NCBI GenBank assembly: GCA_022835595.1
Contig: BQUP01000005.1
Coordinates: 1,669,501 to 1,733,500, forward strand
Reading direction: 5' to 3'
Source: Cystobasidium ongulense
Taxonomy: Eukaryota; Basidiomycota; Cystobasidiomycetes; Cystobasidiales; Cystobasidiaceae
Length of the DNA: 64,000 nt
The translations under genes were made by a program, and so were the position numbers. Shown here piece after piece: positions 24,307-36,956 of this stretch (its first letter is position 1; every line of letters starts with the position of its first letter). The notes beneath the pieces are model-generated. The model had not been told where the DNA came from. It did no database searches and worked only from the letters and a program-made list of their open reading frames with translations.

Positions 24307-25142
24307 CGTGCCTGTATTGCTTTGATTGCCTGGAGAATGGATCTCTCGCAGGTGACCGCTATGCCCGAGACACTGGTATTGAATCGAGAGCGGCAGACCC
24401 GGGCAGCGTACCCGAGAGTCGAGGCCGGCTGCAGGAGCGCAGTGACCAAGAGGAGATGTACACCTTTGCTAAGGCAATTGGTGCAGAGTAACGCATCATT
24501 GGTTCGGCAGCTTTGCAAACTGGGCCAGGTGTTGGGCGCTTTGGCCAGGCTTGAGGGCCTGTTCGCTGCATCGAATCTGGCTACCGAAGTGCTCGCCGCC
24601 GGTGCCAAAGGACGAACATGGTGAACTGAGTATTGTCGGGCGAGGACCTGTCGCCGGCCCCGACTTTCCTGCTGCCAGGTTGCTGCTGCATATTCGATGG
24701 AAGTTCGTTTGCAGTAAAACGCGCCAATCCACTCCCCGCCGGAATGTCCTTCCTAGGTCGAGTTGAGAGTGCCTAAGAGTTGTCAAAGAGGAAAGCTTGC
24801 AATTGGGAATAGGCGACCGTCCGTTCGACGCTCCATGCGATTGATGTGGAGGAAAGGCAACTTGGTCGCCCAAGTTGCGATGCGAAAGCACCCAAATGCT
24901 CTCTAGCGCAGGCACGAACTTCGAAAAGTGGCAGACTGTACAAAGCGAGAAACAATAAAGATATACGATTTCCCTCTGGAGCACTTCTATGCTTTCCGCT
25001 CTCTGCAACTGAAGCTTTCGCGAGTGCTGTTATGACAAAGTACTCTGTAATAAAGAGATTTCTTGACCTTACAAGCATTGCATCTACCACTTTCATTGCC
25101 TTTGCCATCTGGGATGACAGAGGCTTTTACATCAGGGTATAG
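24307..25142. other. Intergenic, upstream of F-box copy 3
   Basis: 836 bases between the start of copy 3 and the stop of prp40. Overlapping open frames on both strands (longest 24496-25008 minus) lack domains and splice partners. No repeat of the other F-box promoters was obvious beyond the first 100 bases. Confidence 0.4.
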
Positions 25143-27801
25143 CTAGATCTCGCCCTCTTCTTTGTCAGCTTCACCTCCTTCCAGCTTGGCACGCTGCATT
25201 AGGTTGTCAATGTCAGCTAGGTGCATCAATTGACTGATAGAATGCACGAGACTCACCTTTGATTCCCTAAGGTGAGGTGCGTCATCTCGAGGTCTGGCAG
25301 TCTTCTCTTTTCCAGCGACAGGAATTATTTCCTCATCGTCTCTCCGCCGACTTCTTCGGTGGTCGTCTCTGTCGATAGCATCCCTGTCTCTATCCCTGTC
25401 GCCGTCCCTGGTACGATGACCATTCTCGTACGCTTTACCGTCCTTCTCTTTATGTCTATCGCTCCTCCTATCGCGTTCGCCTTCACGCTCTCTGTCATCT
25501 TCTTCGTCTCGTCTGCTACGACGCGAGCTTCTTTGCCCATCATCACGGTCATCTCCCTCTCTATCATAGTCTTTATCGCGATGCGAGCGAGAATGTCTTC
25601 TGTCTCGTTCACTTTCCCTAGTCTTGTCTCTGTCTCGCTCATCATAATCACGCTCACTGCGACGGCCACTATGTCTTCGGCGATCATCTCTATCCCTATC
25701 CCTGCTTCTATCCCTACGGGACGATCTAGCCGCAGGCGAAGCGTCTCTTTCCTTCTCTCTGATGGAACGGGCAGGAGAAGCTGGGCTGCCGCGATGAGCA
25801 CCAGATGTCACTTCGACATCGTCCAGAAGACGGGATCGGTGTCGTGTTCGTCTACTTGTCCTGCTTTCAGTATCAGAATGATGTCCACTACCAGAAGCCT
25901 CTTTCTTTCTCTCCTTTTCTTTCTGCTTTTCCTTTTCAGCCTCCTCTCGCTTTTCAGCCTGACGTTTGATATAGCGCTCATAAGCTGCTTTTCGACCCTC
26001 TTCATCTTCCAGTGCTTTGAACTCTGGAAATTCCTGGAAGCGAGGTAGAGCTTCTTCATAAGATGTACCTGGCTCGATAGGTGGGTCGATCTCTCTCAAC
26101 GCATAGCGTAGATCATCAATCTGTACCTTCATCTTGCGATCAAGTCGTCTTCTTTCTTCGCGAGCTTGCTGTGCGATGCGGTGGAGTATTGCCTTATAGA
26201 CAAGTTCACGATCTCCCTCGGCCATCTCACTGATCCGGCTATCGTCCTTCAGCTTTCCGTCCCAGATCTGGAAAGACTCGGCGGGGTCGGCTTTGACGCC
26301 TCGCTCGCTCATAACGTTTTGGATTATACGTGTGTCTCCTTCAACCTTCAAGTCGAGGTCATCGACTAGATCCCAGAATAACTCCAGAGGCGTCGAACCG
26401 GGGTTGGCGAGCATATTAGTGAATCGTTCGTCTTCTTTGATAACAGGGAACACATCCTTCCACTTTGTTCCAGCTTTGATCGTGCCAGCCTCTTTGAGCT
26501 CTTGTAAGAGTGCAATATACGCCTCTCTGTTCTTCCTAATCTGACGCTGACGTTCGGTCTTTTCTTTAAGAGATCGTTGATCTGTCTCCTGTTCCATACG
26601 CTTTACGTTTTCTTCGTATACAATGAGGAAGTCTAATGGATCCATAGTCTGGAGTTCTGTATCTTCGGACCATTCTTTCGTGCCTCTAATAACATTCGTA
26701 GCGGACTGGAACCGTACAGATAGATCAAGAGAGAGGTTCTTCAATATCGAAGCGAGTTTCTCGATGTTTGATTGACGGAGCTCCTGCTGTCTTGTAGCAT
26801 CTTTTCGATCTAACTCGTCCATGTACTCCTGCCACAGCGATCTGCGCTCTTCATCGTTTCTTGCCATAGCCCACACATCGGGCATTTGATTCTTGATCTC
26901 TCGGGCTGCTCGTTCCCACGCCCACCAGGATTTCATACCATAGTCACCTTCGGAGAGGCGACCTAGCGCAGTACGCCAAGCTGGTCTGTTGCGGTCCATA
27001 GATCGCTCTTTGAGTTCCCTCTCTTTGCGTTTGATATCCTCACAGTACTTCTCAAAGGCGTTCTTGCGTTCTTGTAATGTCTTAAGAGCTTTGAATGCAG
27101 GATCGGTAACAGTAGTTCGAAGCACTTGTTCCCATGTCCACCCGGGGTTGACGTTATACCGTCTGAGCATCTCAAAGAATGCCTTTTCAGCCTCTTCAAA
27201 GGTGTCAAAGTTGAAGTCTTGTGGAACTGTCTGTTGTTGCATATGATTTTGCGCTTGGTGTCCGGGAAATGGTGTTCCACCTACACCAGGGACGAACGAG
27301 CCTGGAGCAGCGAGAGCAAGCGATGGTGCAGGTGTGCCATTGCTCTGCTCTGGATGTGGAGACATGGCTGGAGTAGTAGCAGCAGCAGGATTGCCAGGTC
27401 TCGAAGGGAGAGAAGCATGGGCAGCTGGAGACATGCCCGGAGCTGGACTAGCAGCACCTGCAGCTGGCCTGCTGGCTGCTATGGTAGCTGCTTTTTGGTC
27501 GGCTTTCGACTTTACATCGGGAGGCACCTCCCATGTTGTCTCCTTCGTGTCGTTGTTCACAAAGTATGGCTTTCCTGCACTTTCATACTGTTTCCAGCCG
27601 AGTTCTGCCAGTGCAAGTTCGAGGGCCGACTTGAGCTCTTCAGGTTTCTGTGAATGGTAATCCTTAGCCTGATTGACTCCAACAGTTTGCAATGCCATTG
27701 CTCACCTCCCACACAGACTGCTTTGTCTGTGCATTGAACCAGTATGGTTTGCCGTCGGCAGCCTTGTATGCCTGCCATACTGCAGACGAAGGCGTCGACA
27801 T
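25143..27801 (-). CDS. prp40: Prp40/PRPF40, U1 snRNP splicing factor
   Basis: Three exons (27801-27706, 27647-25257, 25193-25143) give 845 residues. Two WW domains open the protein. WW1 (about residues 7-36) is AVWQAYKAADGKPYWFNAQT then SVWEKP, split by intron 1. WW2 (about 47-76) is GWKQYESAGKPYFVNN then TTWEVP. A Pro/Ala/Gly linker precedes several FF domains (EEAEKAFFEMLRRYNVNPGW, WKDVFPVIKEDERFTNML, ESFQIWDGKLKDD, YEEALPRFQEFPEF). The tail is an RS/RD/RE-rich region of about 200 residues, as in metazoan PRPF40 but absent from yeast Prp40. Known role: bridges the 5' splice site (U1) and branch-point proteins (BBP/Mud2) early in spliceosome assembly, in the nucleus. The 63-base last intron is in frame and lacks a stop. 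Confidence 0.95.
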
Positions 27802-27982
27802 GGTTGTCGCGTATGTCTTGCCTGTCTGTTCAAACCAGGCTACAGTACGCAGCTGTACCAGTGCTGCTTACTTCGACTCTTCCAGCTTGCTAATGGTTGT
27901 GGTGCAGAAGCAAGCCTCGAAGCAGCAACTCGCACCTTGTATCTCTTTCTCACACCCACTCACTCGCTGTTCAAGGCTGGCC
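27802..27982. promoter_or_regulatory. Compact bidirectional promoter, prp40 / FBXO9-like gene
   Basis: Only 181 bases separate the two divergent start codons, so the core promoters must overlap or abut. No classical TATA element was seen. Confidence 0.55.
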
Positions 27983-29734
27983 ATGTCGGATGGAGCAGCA
28001 GGTCGAGGAGTCACCAATGAGGATGTCCTCGAGCAATTCAGGTGGGAATCCTTGACAATTTACTATGTACTCAGCTAATGAACGCTGCTTCATGGCCTTC
28101 ATAGACGGCAATGGAAGCAAGAACTCGAGATCGACAAGCAGCATTCAGCAACAGCAACAGCTCAGCCTGGAGCAGCAACAAGATCTGCCAATTTGGCATC
28201 AACCAGTCATTCACCGCTTGCTGTATCGACACCCTCTGATTCACCTGGCCCGTCATCACCCCAATCGCGGAAAGCTGAACTTCTGAGTAGGCCTCCGCCC
28301 ATCGTTGCACCTGCAGACACAGCAACAGCAAAGCCAAACACAGCAGCGCAACAACCGCCTCGTGGTATAGCTTCGCAAACGGATGCAACTGCCATCGAGC
28401 TATATACCAGCGCTGTGCAAGCCGAGCGAGAAGGCAGGCTGAACGATGCGCTACGAGGCTATCGCTCTGCATTCCGTAAAGACGAAAATGTAGACAAGGC
28501 CTATCATCGCTTGCAAGTTGCGCTACAGGAGAAGGAGAAGAACCAACCTCATGCAGATAGGGAAGATGAGCGGATCAACGATCTTGTATTCACATACCAG
28601 AGAACACTTCAGCTCGGACCAGATTATGAAGGAGAAAAGCAGCTGAAAGGACGTATGCTCACTGCCAACTATGTAGAGCGCTTACTCAAATCATTTCGAG
28701 AGAATCCGTACTTGTCGGAGGAAGAAAAATACAAGCGGCAAGTACAGCTAAAGTCGAATGGCATTGACAAAGCCCAAGAAGCCGTTTCGCCACCTGAATT
28801 GGCTTCAATAGAAGTTACGTTAGCTTTCAAGCCGATGAGAGCAGGAAAGAAGACGCCAATCGCAAAATTACCAGACGAGATCCTAGTTCAAATCGCCTCA
28901 CACCTGTGCGGACTGTCACCAAACGCGCATTATCCCGACATCAGCTCCCTCGAACGAGGGCTAGGATCAGTATGCCGCAAACTACGCATACTGACTCTCC
29001 AGTCACAAGCGTTTTGGCGGGACACTTGCTTAGCAATATACAAGCCTCCATTAATGCTCGAACCTGGCAAAACTTCTGCAGTCAACATCGCGCAAGACGG
29101 GCAAATATCGCAACACAACTTGGCTTGCGCAGCGATTGCACAAGGCAAATACTTCAACGACTGGCGTCTCATGTGGATTGAGCAACCTCGGATACGAACG
29201 GACGGCGTCTATATTTCTCAGATCACCTACTGGCGGCGCGGTGCCGCTGATGCTTCCTTCTATGATCCAACGCACGTCGTGACTTACTACCGCTACCTGG
29301 TCTTCCTACCATCTGGAGACGTAGTCTCCTTGTTATCTCACGACATACCCAAAGAAGTCGTCCCAAACTTGCTTTCTTCAACACATAAATCAAACGCAAA
29401 GACCTCAAAAGCAGGTTATACAGTTGGCAAATGGCGTTTAGTGCATCTTCCAATTAAAACCTCCACAGACGGCAGCGATAAAGATACATCAGCTACAATC
29501 GTTCAGTGCACATCTTTGGAAGATCCAAGAATAACAAATGTAGCCGACGTCAAACATTCTTTCAAACTCATTTGCCGATTGAAATCTACCTCAAGAGGAA
29601 AGTGGAATAAGCTTGAAATGCTTCAATTACTAGCTTTGAATCATAGATCGGGAGAAGAGGAACCGATACCGGTCAAACAAGTCAACGGCAATATGCCGAG
29701 CTTTTATTTTTCGAGAGTACTTAGTTACGATTAG
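27983..29734 (+). CDS. pof7: FBXO9/Pof7/Hrt3-type F-box protein
   Basis: Two exons (27983-28041, 28105-29734) give 562 residues. The N-terminus has the family's short motif VLEQFRRQWKQELE. A Ser/Pro/Ala linker is followed by a TPR/MIT-like helical pair (ELYTSAVQAEREGRLNDALR then YRSAFRKDENVDKAYH). The F-box lies near residues 270-320 (IAKLPDEILVQIASHL, GSVCRKLRILTL, FWRDTC). The conserved C-terminal region includes WRLMWIEQPRIRTDGVYIS, RYLVFLPSGDVVSLLS and VGKWRLVHL, a signature of this family. Known role: SCF ubiquitin-ligase substrate adaptor; human FBXO9 acts on TTI1/TEL2. It is unrelated to the F-box-like array upstream. The promoter is shared with prp40. Confidence 0.92.
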
Positions 29735-29919
29735 CGAAGTCACTCGAGTATCCAGAGCATCAGTCGGAAGCCTTGCAAACCACCTCGAAAAAAAGCGCGC
29801 ATAGAGCAATGTAGAATAAGCATGAGACAATGTAGCTTTTAGCTTCATCAAGGCATCTTGTACTTTTATGGCGCGAACAACAACAATCGTTAAGCAAATA
29901 GGAAGAGGATACTGAAATA

Positions 29920-32310
29920 CTACGATGCTGACACTGTATCATTATTGGTTTTTGTTCCACCTTGCTCAGGTTTATCACTCTTGATGCCATTCTCCAGAGT
30001 CTCCACGAATCGCCTCCAAGCTTCGACTATTTCCCTCTGTCTAATCGCCAGTCTTTCAGAGTACTTCTCAATAGCCTCTTTGAAATCTACGGTTTTCTCC
30101 TTGTCGAAGCGGACCATTTCAGACTTGATCAGTCGACTGACTTCGTCGAAATCGCGCTTCAGACCAAGAGATCTTCTCTCCGCCTGAGAAGGGAAAATCA
30201 GGCACAAGCATGTCAGTCAGTGGCTCTGTCTTTTGTACGCAAACGGAGCTAAGATTGACGCACCTCGCTTATTTCGTATAAAGCCTGAGTGGCCAGCTCT
30301 GGATTTGTCTTTTGTTGTCGTTTTGCTTTTTCATGAGCTGCTCGGGCAGTTTTGACCCCATTCTCTGCTTTTTGCCAAGCTTGGTATGCTTTGACCCTCG
30401 ACGAGAAAGCGTGCTATCGGTAAAGCCCTGTCAGCAAGATAATTTCGTTTGAAACCCCAGGGTGCAGAATCTTGTACTTACTCGTATCGAGCTTATTAAT
30501 CTAGCATAGTTCTCGGCAGTAGCCAATAAGATCTGTTCCTCGTCTTTAGTCTGTAATTCGCCAATTTCGGCCTTTCTCTTTTCTAAATCTGCCATTTTGA
30601 TAAAAGCTTCTTTAACAGGAGCAGAAAGTTCACAGCTAGCCAAATTGTTTAGAGCAGACATAAGTTCACTACTTGAAGCAGACAGTTGAGATCTCTGTCT
30701 AGTACATTCTACTAAATGTTTAGTTAAACCTTTACTAGCCATTTCGAGTGCATCGAGGGAAGAGCGTTTGAGATCGAAATACTCGTCAAACTCGACGAAT
30801 CGAGTACCGGTCAGAGTGGAGAAGAATGATGGTTTTGATTCACTGGCGTGCCCTAAAATTCCGGAAGTTGATGAAGACGCGACTGATAATGCACGCTGCT
30901 TTACGTCGGTTACGAATGTATCAGATTCGAGAAATAGGCGAAGGTCTGGATCGGTATGAAGTAGAGGATGCTTGAGTATTTGCGACAGACAGCGCTGGAG
31001 GGCTGCTCTACGGGATTCAACGAAGCTTTGCGAGAAGCGGCCTGCATGTTTTATAGAGTCAGCAGGAACAATTGGCAAGCCCGGAGATTCAGTACGCACC
31101 CATAGCAGCCTTTTCAGGCGGAGGGGGCACGATGACACCTGGATTATTTTCATTGAGCCTCTCGAACAACCATAAGAAGTCGCGATATCTTCGCAGAACA
31201 CTAAAGTCTTGTTTCCTAAAGTGACTGCTTGAAGTCCGTGTCCGGACTGTATATACTGTATGTTGATTGATTGGATCGATAGCTGAACCCACTTTTGTTG
31301 GATCGGACACTGTGATTATGAAAGTGGGTCGACCGTCTGGTTCATCGGAGAGTCTTGGTTCTTGTGGTGAGGGGGTAGGATGGATGAGTGTCTGTTTGGA
31401 GATAACGCAAATAAGGTCAGGTGAGGCTGAAAAGGCATGCTTGAATGCTTCGACTGACTCTGTGACTTCGTAAGCTAGCAGTGTCACTGTCCAAGCCTAC
31501 TGTTCGTATACTGCCAGCATCTTCGGCATCTCTTGCTCGAAGTTGATCATTATTCTCGTATTCATCATTGTATTCTGACCCGGGCTCGTCATCGGGCGCA
31601 CGATGCACATTCAATGAAGGTGGAGCGTTTGAATCAGAATGGTCTTGGAATCCACCGGTATCGTTAAACCCGCCTCCAAAAGTCGCGTTCTCGTCCTGGT
31701 CATATATAGACGACGAAGCAGTGCGTGACCAGAATGGTTGTGTGTCTTGACGAGGGTGACTTGGTTCTCCAATAGTATTTCCAGATCTACTCAGTTGACC
31801 TGTACTGCTAGTGCTACCGTTTTCTGCTCCCTCGTAGTTGTCAGAAGGAGCTATGAACGGGCTCACTGCGACTCTATCGCCTCGTTGTTCTCGACCTCCC
31901 TCGCTCGAGCTGGGAGCGGTGCGACCGTCTTCGCCTGCCCCAGAGGCAGTACTTGCAGCGCTACTTGTGCTATTGCTTCGCTGAACACCAGCTCCGCCTC
32001 GTGGAGCACTCGCACTCGCTCTGCTGCTGGCCGTGGACCTGCGCGACAATGACGCTTGTTTCCCGAATTGCCCTGAGAGCGCTTCAGGCGACGTGGGAGT
32101 TGATTGTTGTTGATAATGATCTTCTTCATTGGCAGAGTTGATTTGGGACTCGTATAGCCTGCTGCTCTGCAGGTCTGCAAATGGATTCGCTGTCGCCAAA
32201 TCGTCGTCGTCGCCAAAGCCGCCGCCCCATCCAGGTGTTGATGGGGCAGGCATGCCAGCGCCAGACTGCGACGTGGGCGATTTGAACAGGTCATCAAAGT
32301 CGTCGGCCAT
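29920..32310 (-). CDS. vps5: Vps5/SNX1-type sorting nexin (retromer SNX-BAR)
   Basis: The gene begins MADDFDDLFKSPTSQSG and has a disordered Ser/Asp-rich N-terminal region of about 350 residues. A PX domain follows (PTFIITVSDPTKVGS, TVYTVRTRTSSSHF, SVLRRYRDFLWLFERL, VIVPPPPEKAAMG), with the basic RRYRDF that contacts phosphatidylinositol-3-phosphate. After an intron comes FSQSFVESRRAALQRCLSQI and a BAR domain running to the C-terminus (FDEYFDLKRSSLDALEM, AEIGELQTKDEEQILL, EKTVDFKEAIEKYSERL). Domain order and the FKEAIEKY-type end match Vps5/SNX1/SNX2. Known role: with Vps17 and Vps26-29-35 it forms tubules for endosome-to-Golgi retrieval. At least five exons. It converges with the FBXO9-like gene, with 185 bases between stops. 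Confidence 0.92.
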
Positions 32311-32494
32311 GATGGATGCGAGTTGACTTGTTCGCTCGGTCGTTGCAAATGCAAAAGCAAAAGACAGGCCAACTGAATATCGTGTTGAAGCTCGATAATG
32401 GTGGCGAGAATTGAGGCACATGATCGCATCAAGTAAAGTACATAAGGCGTGCATGCATGATGGTAGGAATACAATTGGTGATGGGAATACAATA

Positions 32495-34205
32495 CTAGAA
32501 CACACCAGCATGAAACATCAACGCAACAAGGCAGACACAGCACATAGTGCTCATGACCACAAACATAGCCGCTTGAAGTGTAGACGTTTCCGTCCAGATA
32601 TCAGGAGTTTGACCAGTTTCAGAAGCTTCGACGACATCCCTAACAGCTTTTTCAAAGGCTCGTGCTAATACTTTAACTTCAAAATAATCCTTGATACGTT
32701 GTTTCCCAGCATTTGACATTTCTTTTCTTCTTTCATGGTCGAGATTCATCAATGCAATAATACCTTCTCTCCATTCTTCTTCGTTTGATTCTCTAAGTAA
32801 ACCTGTTGAGCCATCTATTATCGTTTCTTGTGGTCCTCCGTTATTTACTGCTAATACCGGTAATCCACACGCCATGGCTTCTAGGGGTACGATTCCTAAG
32901 TGTTCATAAGAGGGTGTATAGAGGAGTGCCTTCGTATGTTCGCTTTTGAGCAGAGCTAGCTTTTGCTTCTCCGAGATATTCATAAGGAAGAGTATCTGGG
33001 ATGTTTGCGAATCCGTACTATGCGCTACTCCTTCCTCGTCACATACTCTCTGTAGATATCGCAGCGTGTGTACGCAATTCGCGACTCGTTCGTCGAATCC
33101 GCCAGCTATGACAAGACGAGCGTCTTGAGGTATTCTTTCTGATTTCAATGCACTCGCAAATGCTTTTACAGCCAAAGCGACATTCTTCTTTGCTTCGAAT
33201 CGGTTTATCGAAAGAAGTGTAGGTCGAGAGCTAACGTACGGAGAGATAGTAACGCATCATTGAGACAAGCCTATGAGGTGCGAAAGAGTGCTAGATGGTT
33301 ATCAACTCACGAGATTATATCGCTATCTAGTCGAGGAGCAGGACCTTCATAGTCTTTCAATCTGATACCTGGGTATACAATTTGCAGCTGCCTTCTAACA
33401 TGAGGAAAGGTAGATCTGAAGATAGTAGCGGTGAAGTTCGAATTGACGAGTATGCGATCCGCTTGTCCTGTTTACGATTGGTGAAGATTTTTAGTACTAT
33501 GTCTAACATATATGAATGGCTAATACGAACTTACCAGTCGTAGCTTCTTCCAACTGATCCACCGGCATTCTATAAACCGACCTCAATAAACTTTTTCTTT
33601 CTCTTCCAATCATGCCATTTTCGAAACCTCCTCTACCAGGGCTAAGCAACATATCAGGGAAGTGACAATAGAAAATGACTCTAGTGTGAGTGAACCATCT
33701 TAGTACTGGTATGCAAGTACTCAATTGATCGACTACATAAATATCAGGTGGTATAAAAGAAGAAGTGAAATAAGTTCGATAGAGTAGTGTGAAAGCTAGA
33801 TGTAATTGACGGAGTATTGCGAAGACAATGAAGAACTTGTTCTTGAATGAGATGGGCAGTGAATCTCCGAGCACAGTGACGTCCAGAGTGCCTGGAGGTC
33901 GGGAATCAATCGCAACTTCAGCTTTCGACATCCCAAGCGGCCAGACGAGAGTATGAAGAGACCATACCATCCTTGGTCTCTCTGAAGCACCTGTCTGGGT
34001 CCCAGTGCGAGGTGTAGAGGGCTACGTCGTGTCCAAGGTCCTGCAGTCCGCACGCAGCATCCACAATCAGTCGTTCCGCTCCGCCTGAGTGAAGACGACG
34101 AGGCAGTCAGCATCGCTACGGCAGCTACAACGACAAGCATTAGTACCCACCTATGCCTAGATCAGGATGGATGAATGCGACCCTCAATGGCCTCACTGAC
34201 GCCAT
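32495..34205 (-). CDS. alg2: Alg2, GDP-Man:Man1GlcNAc2-PP-dolichol mannosyltransferase
   Basis: The sequence begins MASVRPLRVAFIHPDLGIGG, then AERLIVDAACGLQDLGHDV, YTSHWDPDRCFRE and, after an intron, GTLDVTVLGDSLP, which is the Alg2 N-terminal Rossmann domain. Further exons give YVVDQLSTCIPVLRW, RVIFYCHFPDMLLS and LSINRFEAKKNVALAVKAF. The GT4-family C-terminal domain has LLYTPSYEHLGIVPLEAMA and NNGGPQETI, with the E-x7-E type nucleotide-sugar motif. A C-terminal hydrophobic segment (AMFVVMSTMCCVCLVALMF) anchors it in the ER membrane. Known role: adds the second and third mannoses of the dolichol-linked N-glycan precursor on the cytosolic side of the ER. The intron after GIG fixes the exon 1 frame. 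At least five exons. Confidence 0.93.
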
Positions 34206-34411
34206 ATTAAGAGTGCTGCAGCGAGTTGGCTGAAGAGCAAGAAGAAAGTCGCGATGGCGTTCGAGAAGCCGGGAGCGAAGAAGCACGTGATTATATACAT
34301 ACGAAAGACCTTCCATTGCTCGCATATCGGGAACTATAAAGTAGAAAACACTAAGCTTGTCATCCTATCAATTGCTGAATCAATAACTCTCCAACACCCT
34401 GTTCCATTCCC

Positions 34412-36462
34412 TCAATCCCTCTTCAGACCCGCTTTATTACCAACAGTATGGCCATTCCCATTCCCATTCTCATTACCCTTCAAAACTTCTTCATCACCAT
34501 TCATTTTCCCTTGTTTCTGCATTCTCTCAGCTAATAGATTTTCCGCCAAAATAGAGTACGCAGCTGGTTTTACAGGTAATAACCATTGTCTAGCAGTTTC
34601 CAACCAACCTATACTAATTCTTAAATCAGATAACATATCATCTATATTATGTAAAGAGAAAGGAACTACATTAGTACCTTTACTATGTTTACCTCTAGTC
34701 CTTTCTTTCATCCAATCTAATTCTTCTTGAGATCTTCTTTTTTGTTCTGATATAGATGGAAGTGTAATTGAATTTTCCATTACTGATATGCACCATAAAG
34801 TAGCTACTTCGAAAGAAGTAGGACAGAATAAAGATGAATTATATCCGATAAAGAAAAGTTTTTCAGTTTCGATAGGTTTTATAAATCTATACATTCTGAA
34901 ATTCCCTTTCTCGTCTAGACAGTGTTTATTCACTAAATCTTGATCAAGGAAAGGGACTCGCTGATAGAAGCCAGTTCCACATGCTACGATCTGAGCGGGT
35001 ATAAGACTTCCATCGGCAAGTTTCGCTGCCAGTAAAGGTTTCTCGCCTGAAATAGCGTCTTGAACTAGTAATTCTTCGATTTCGGTATCCCGCTTCAAGA
35101 CGATTTCACCACTTCGCATACGCTCGAAGAATTCTTCTGAAACGAGTGAGATACTTGCTCTTGCTACATCTTCGAAATGTCCAGGTGGTAAAGCGCCGCT
35201 CGTTTCTAGCTGTAATTGACGACGGACTATCCATTCTACTGTGCCGACCATTGCGTTCCTGACTGATATAAGTGGACCATGGAGCAGCCGCATGACTATT
35301 TTGCAGTTCGTTGGAAAGTGTAAGCTCTCGCACTCATTCGTTGGACAATAGGGAAGAAATAACGTACCAGGTCCAGGACGGATATAAGGGAAGAGGTTTT
35401 CTCCAACCCTACCGAGAAAGAGGAACTTATAACAAAGACCAGCGATGTACTTTGGTAGTTTCCAAATAAGTTTCCTCGCCACGACGGTCTTGAAGAAACG
35501 AGGTATACGCATATCAGTACTACTCTCAAAACCTGGAGAAGAGGGAATATAGGATGACGCTCTAGCTTACCGTGGTATTCGCTACCCTACTAAGAGCAAC
35601 AGCACAATCGCAAGCTGACTTCCCGTATCCAACAACAATAACATCTTTTCCTTTCGCATCATCAATATTCAAGAATTCTGAAGTATGGCAAACTACTCCA
35701 CCAGCTTTTCTAAATTCATCTATACCTTTGTAGTTGGGTATGAAACAATCTGAGAATGTTCCGTTACATACTAGCAATACGTCGAAAGTGTAGGTGTGTT
35801 CTTTACCATCGGGTAACGCTGTACCGTCTTTAGTGGATGATTCGCGTGTTGTAACCGTCCAGCTGTTGTCGTTGGCTGGATCCTGTGTTGCACTGATGAC
35901 TGCTTCGGACAAGTGGATACGATCCATCAAGTTGAATCTCGTCACGAAAGCTTCGAGGTAGGCTTGCACTTGTTGACCTGAAGGCCAGGCGGGGTAATCG
36001 TCTGGCATTGGCATTTCGGAGAGGTAGTCTGTGATATGAGATGCGTAAGTAGGATCAGAGTCAGAATAGCTAGCACAGTATAGGCCTTTCGTGTCACCCA
36101 CAAGTGTCTTTTGTATTCTGAGTTGCCACACCCGGGTATCTTCGTATTTCTGTGGAGAAGCAGTATTCGCACGGTCAAGGCGGGCCAGCAAGTGATGGGA
36201 GAATAGGACCAACTGCTCCATACTCCTCCTACATCCGGGCTGTGTATGAAGCACATACAGTCAGCAGTGAGCGATACGATGTCACCAAGAAGCACACTCA
36301 CGCTTTTTCAAACAACGTGACTTGGTAGCCAAACTTGTCAAGGACCCGAGCAGCAGCAATGCCGCTGAAGCCAGCGCCTGTGGACAGAAGTCAGCATGGG
36401 TCTTGCTGCAGTGATGAGGCCGCTTCCCACCCACCTACGATGCACACGCTCTTTGTGGCCAT
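34412..36462 (-). CDS. Flavin-containing monooxygenase-like FAD/NADPH enzyme
   Basis: Exon 1 starts MATKSVCIVG and is spliced to AGFSGIAAARVLDKFGYQ, so GAGFSG forms the FAD-binding Rossmann loop. RPDVGGVWS follows (the family GG-W motif), then WPSGQQVQAYLEAFVTRF, VLLVCNGTFSDCFIP and the NADPH loop VVVGYGKSACDCAVA-type sequence. The C-terminal part continues with PKYIAGLCYKF, VRNAMVGTVEWIVRRQL and VACGTGFYQRVPF (the ATG-like hinge). The order FAD site, GGVW, NADPH site, hinge fits class B flavoprotein monooxygenases of the FMO type rather than BVMOs. Substrate is unknown; soft nitrogen or sulfur centres are typical. The C-terminal portion is notably AT-rich. The gene sits 206 bases downstream of alg2 on the same strand. 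Confidence 0.82.
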
Positions 36463-36956
36463 GGTTGCAGTATGGTAGCCGTTGGACCGGGGATCTCTCC
36501 AAGAGCAGAAAGTAGTTGGGTGAGATGAAAAGGATGTACGTGTATACGATACGCTGTTCCGCGGCCGAGTCGTCCGTAGCACCCGTCCTCCCTTATGCAA
36601 TCATGACTACTGCTCTCCAAGCTGCGAGCGAGCGAGCTGTCAGCAGTCAATGATTAAATCAAATAGTGGGTCCTCGACAGCACTGGATATGTCGCTCGCT
36701 TCGCATGCTCGGGCCGCGGATAGAGCGACGTGATAGCGAGACGACCCGTCTGTGTGTGCAGCTACACCATGCGATGTACTACTGTATGCAGGCATCATAG
36801 CTCGATACTCGCTGATTGTCTAGTCGCGAACAGCTGGCTGCGAGGAAGGGAAGAGAGAGCAAGAGGCGAGTCTGGCTGAGGTACAGGAGAGTGCTAGGTG
36901 GCAAACAGAAGTCTTGCATATCTTTCAACTCCATTTCTCTACTCCTTCACTAACTA
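36463..36956. other. Intergenic between ribophorin II stop and FMO start
   Basis: 494 bases, both neighbours on the minus strand. It holds the FMO promoter. No open frame with a recognisable product and no repeat were found. Confidence 0.4.

Noticed and set aside
24496-25008. Minus-strand 170-codon open frame upstream of F-box copy 3
   Set aside because: No domain, no paralogue near the other F-box genes, and overlapping frames on the opposite strand of similar length.
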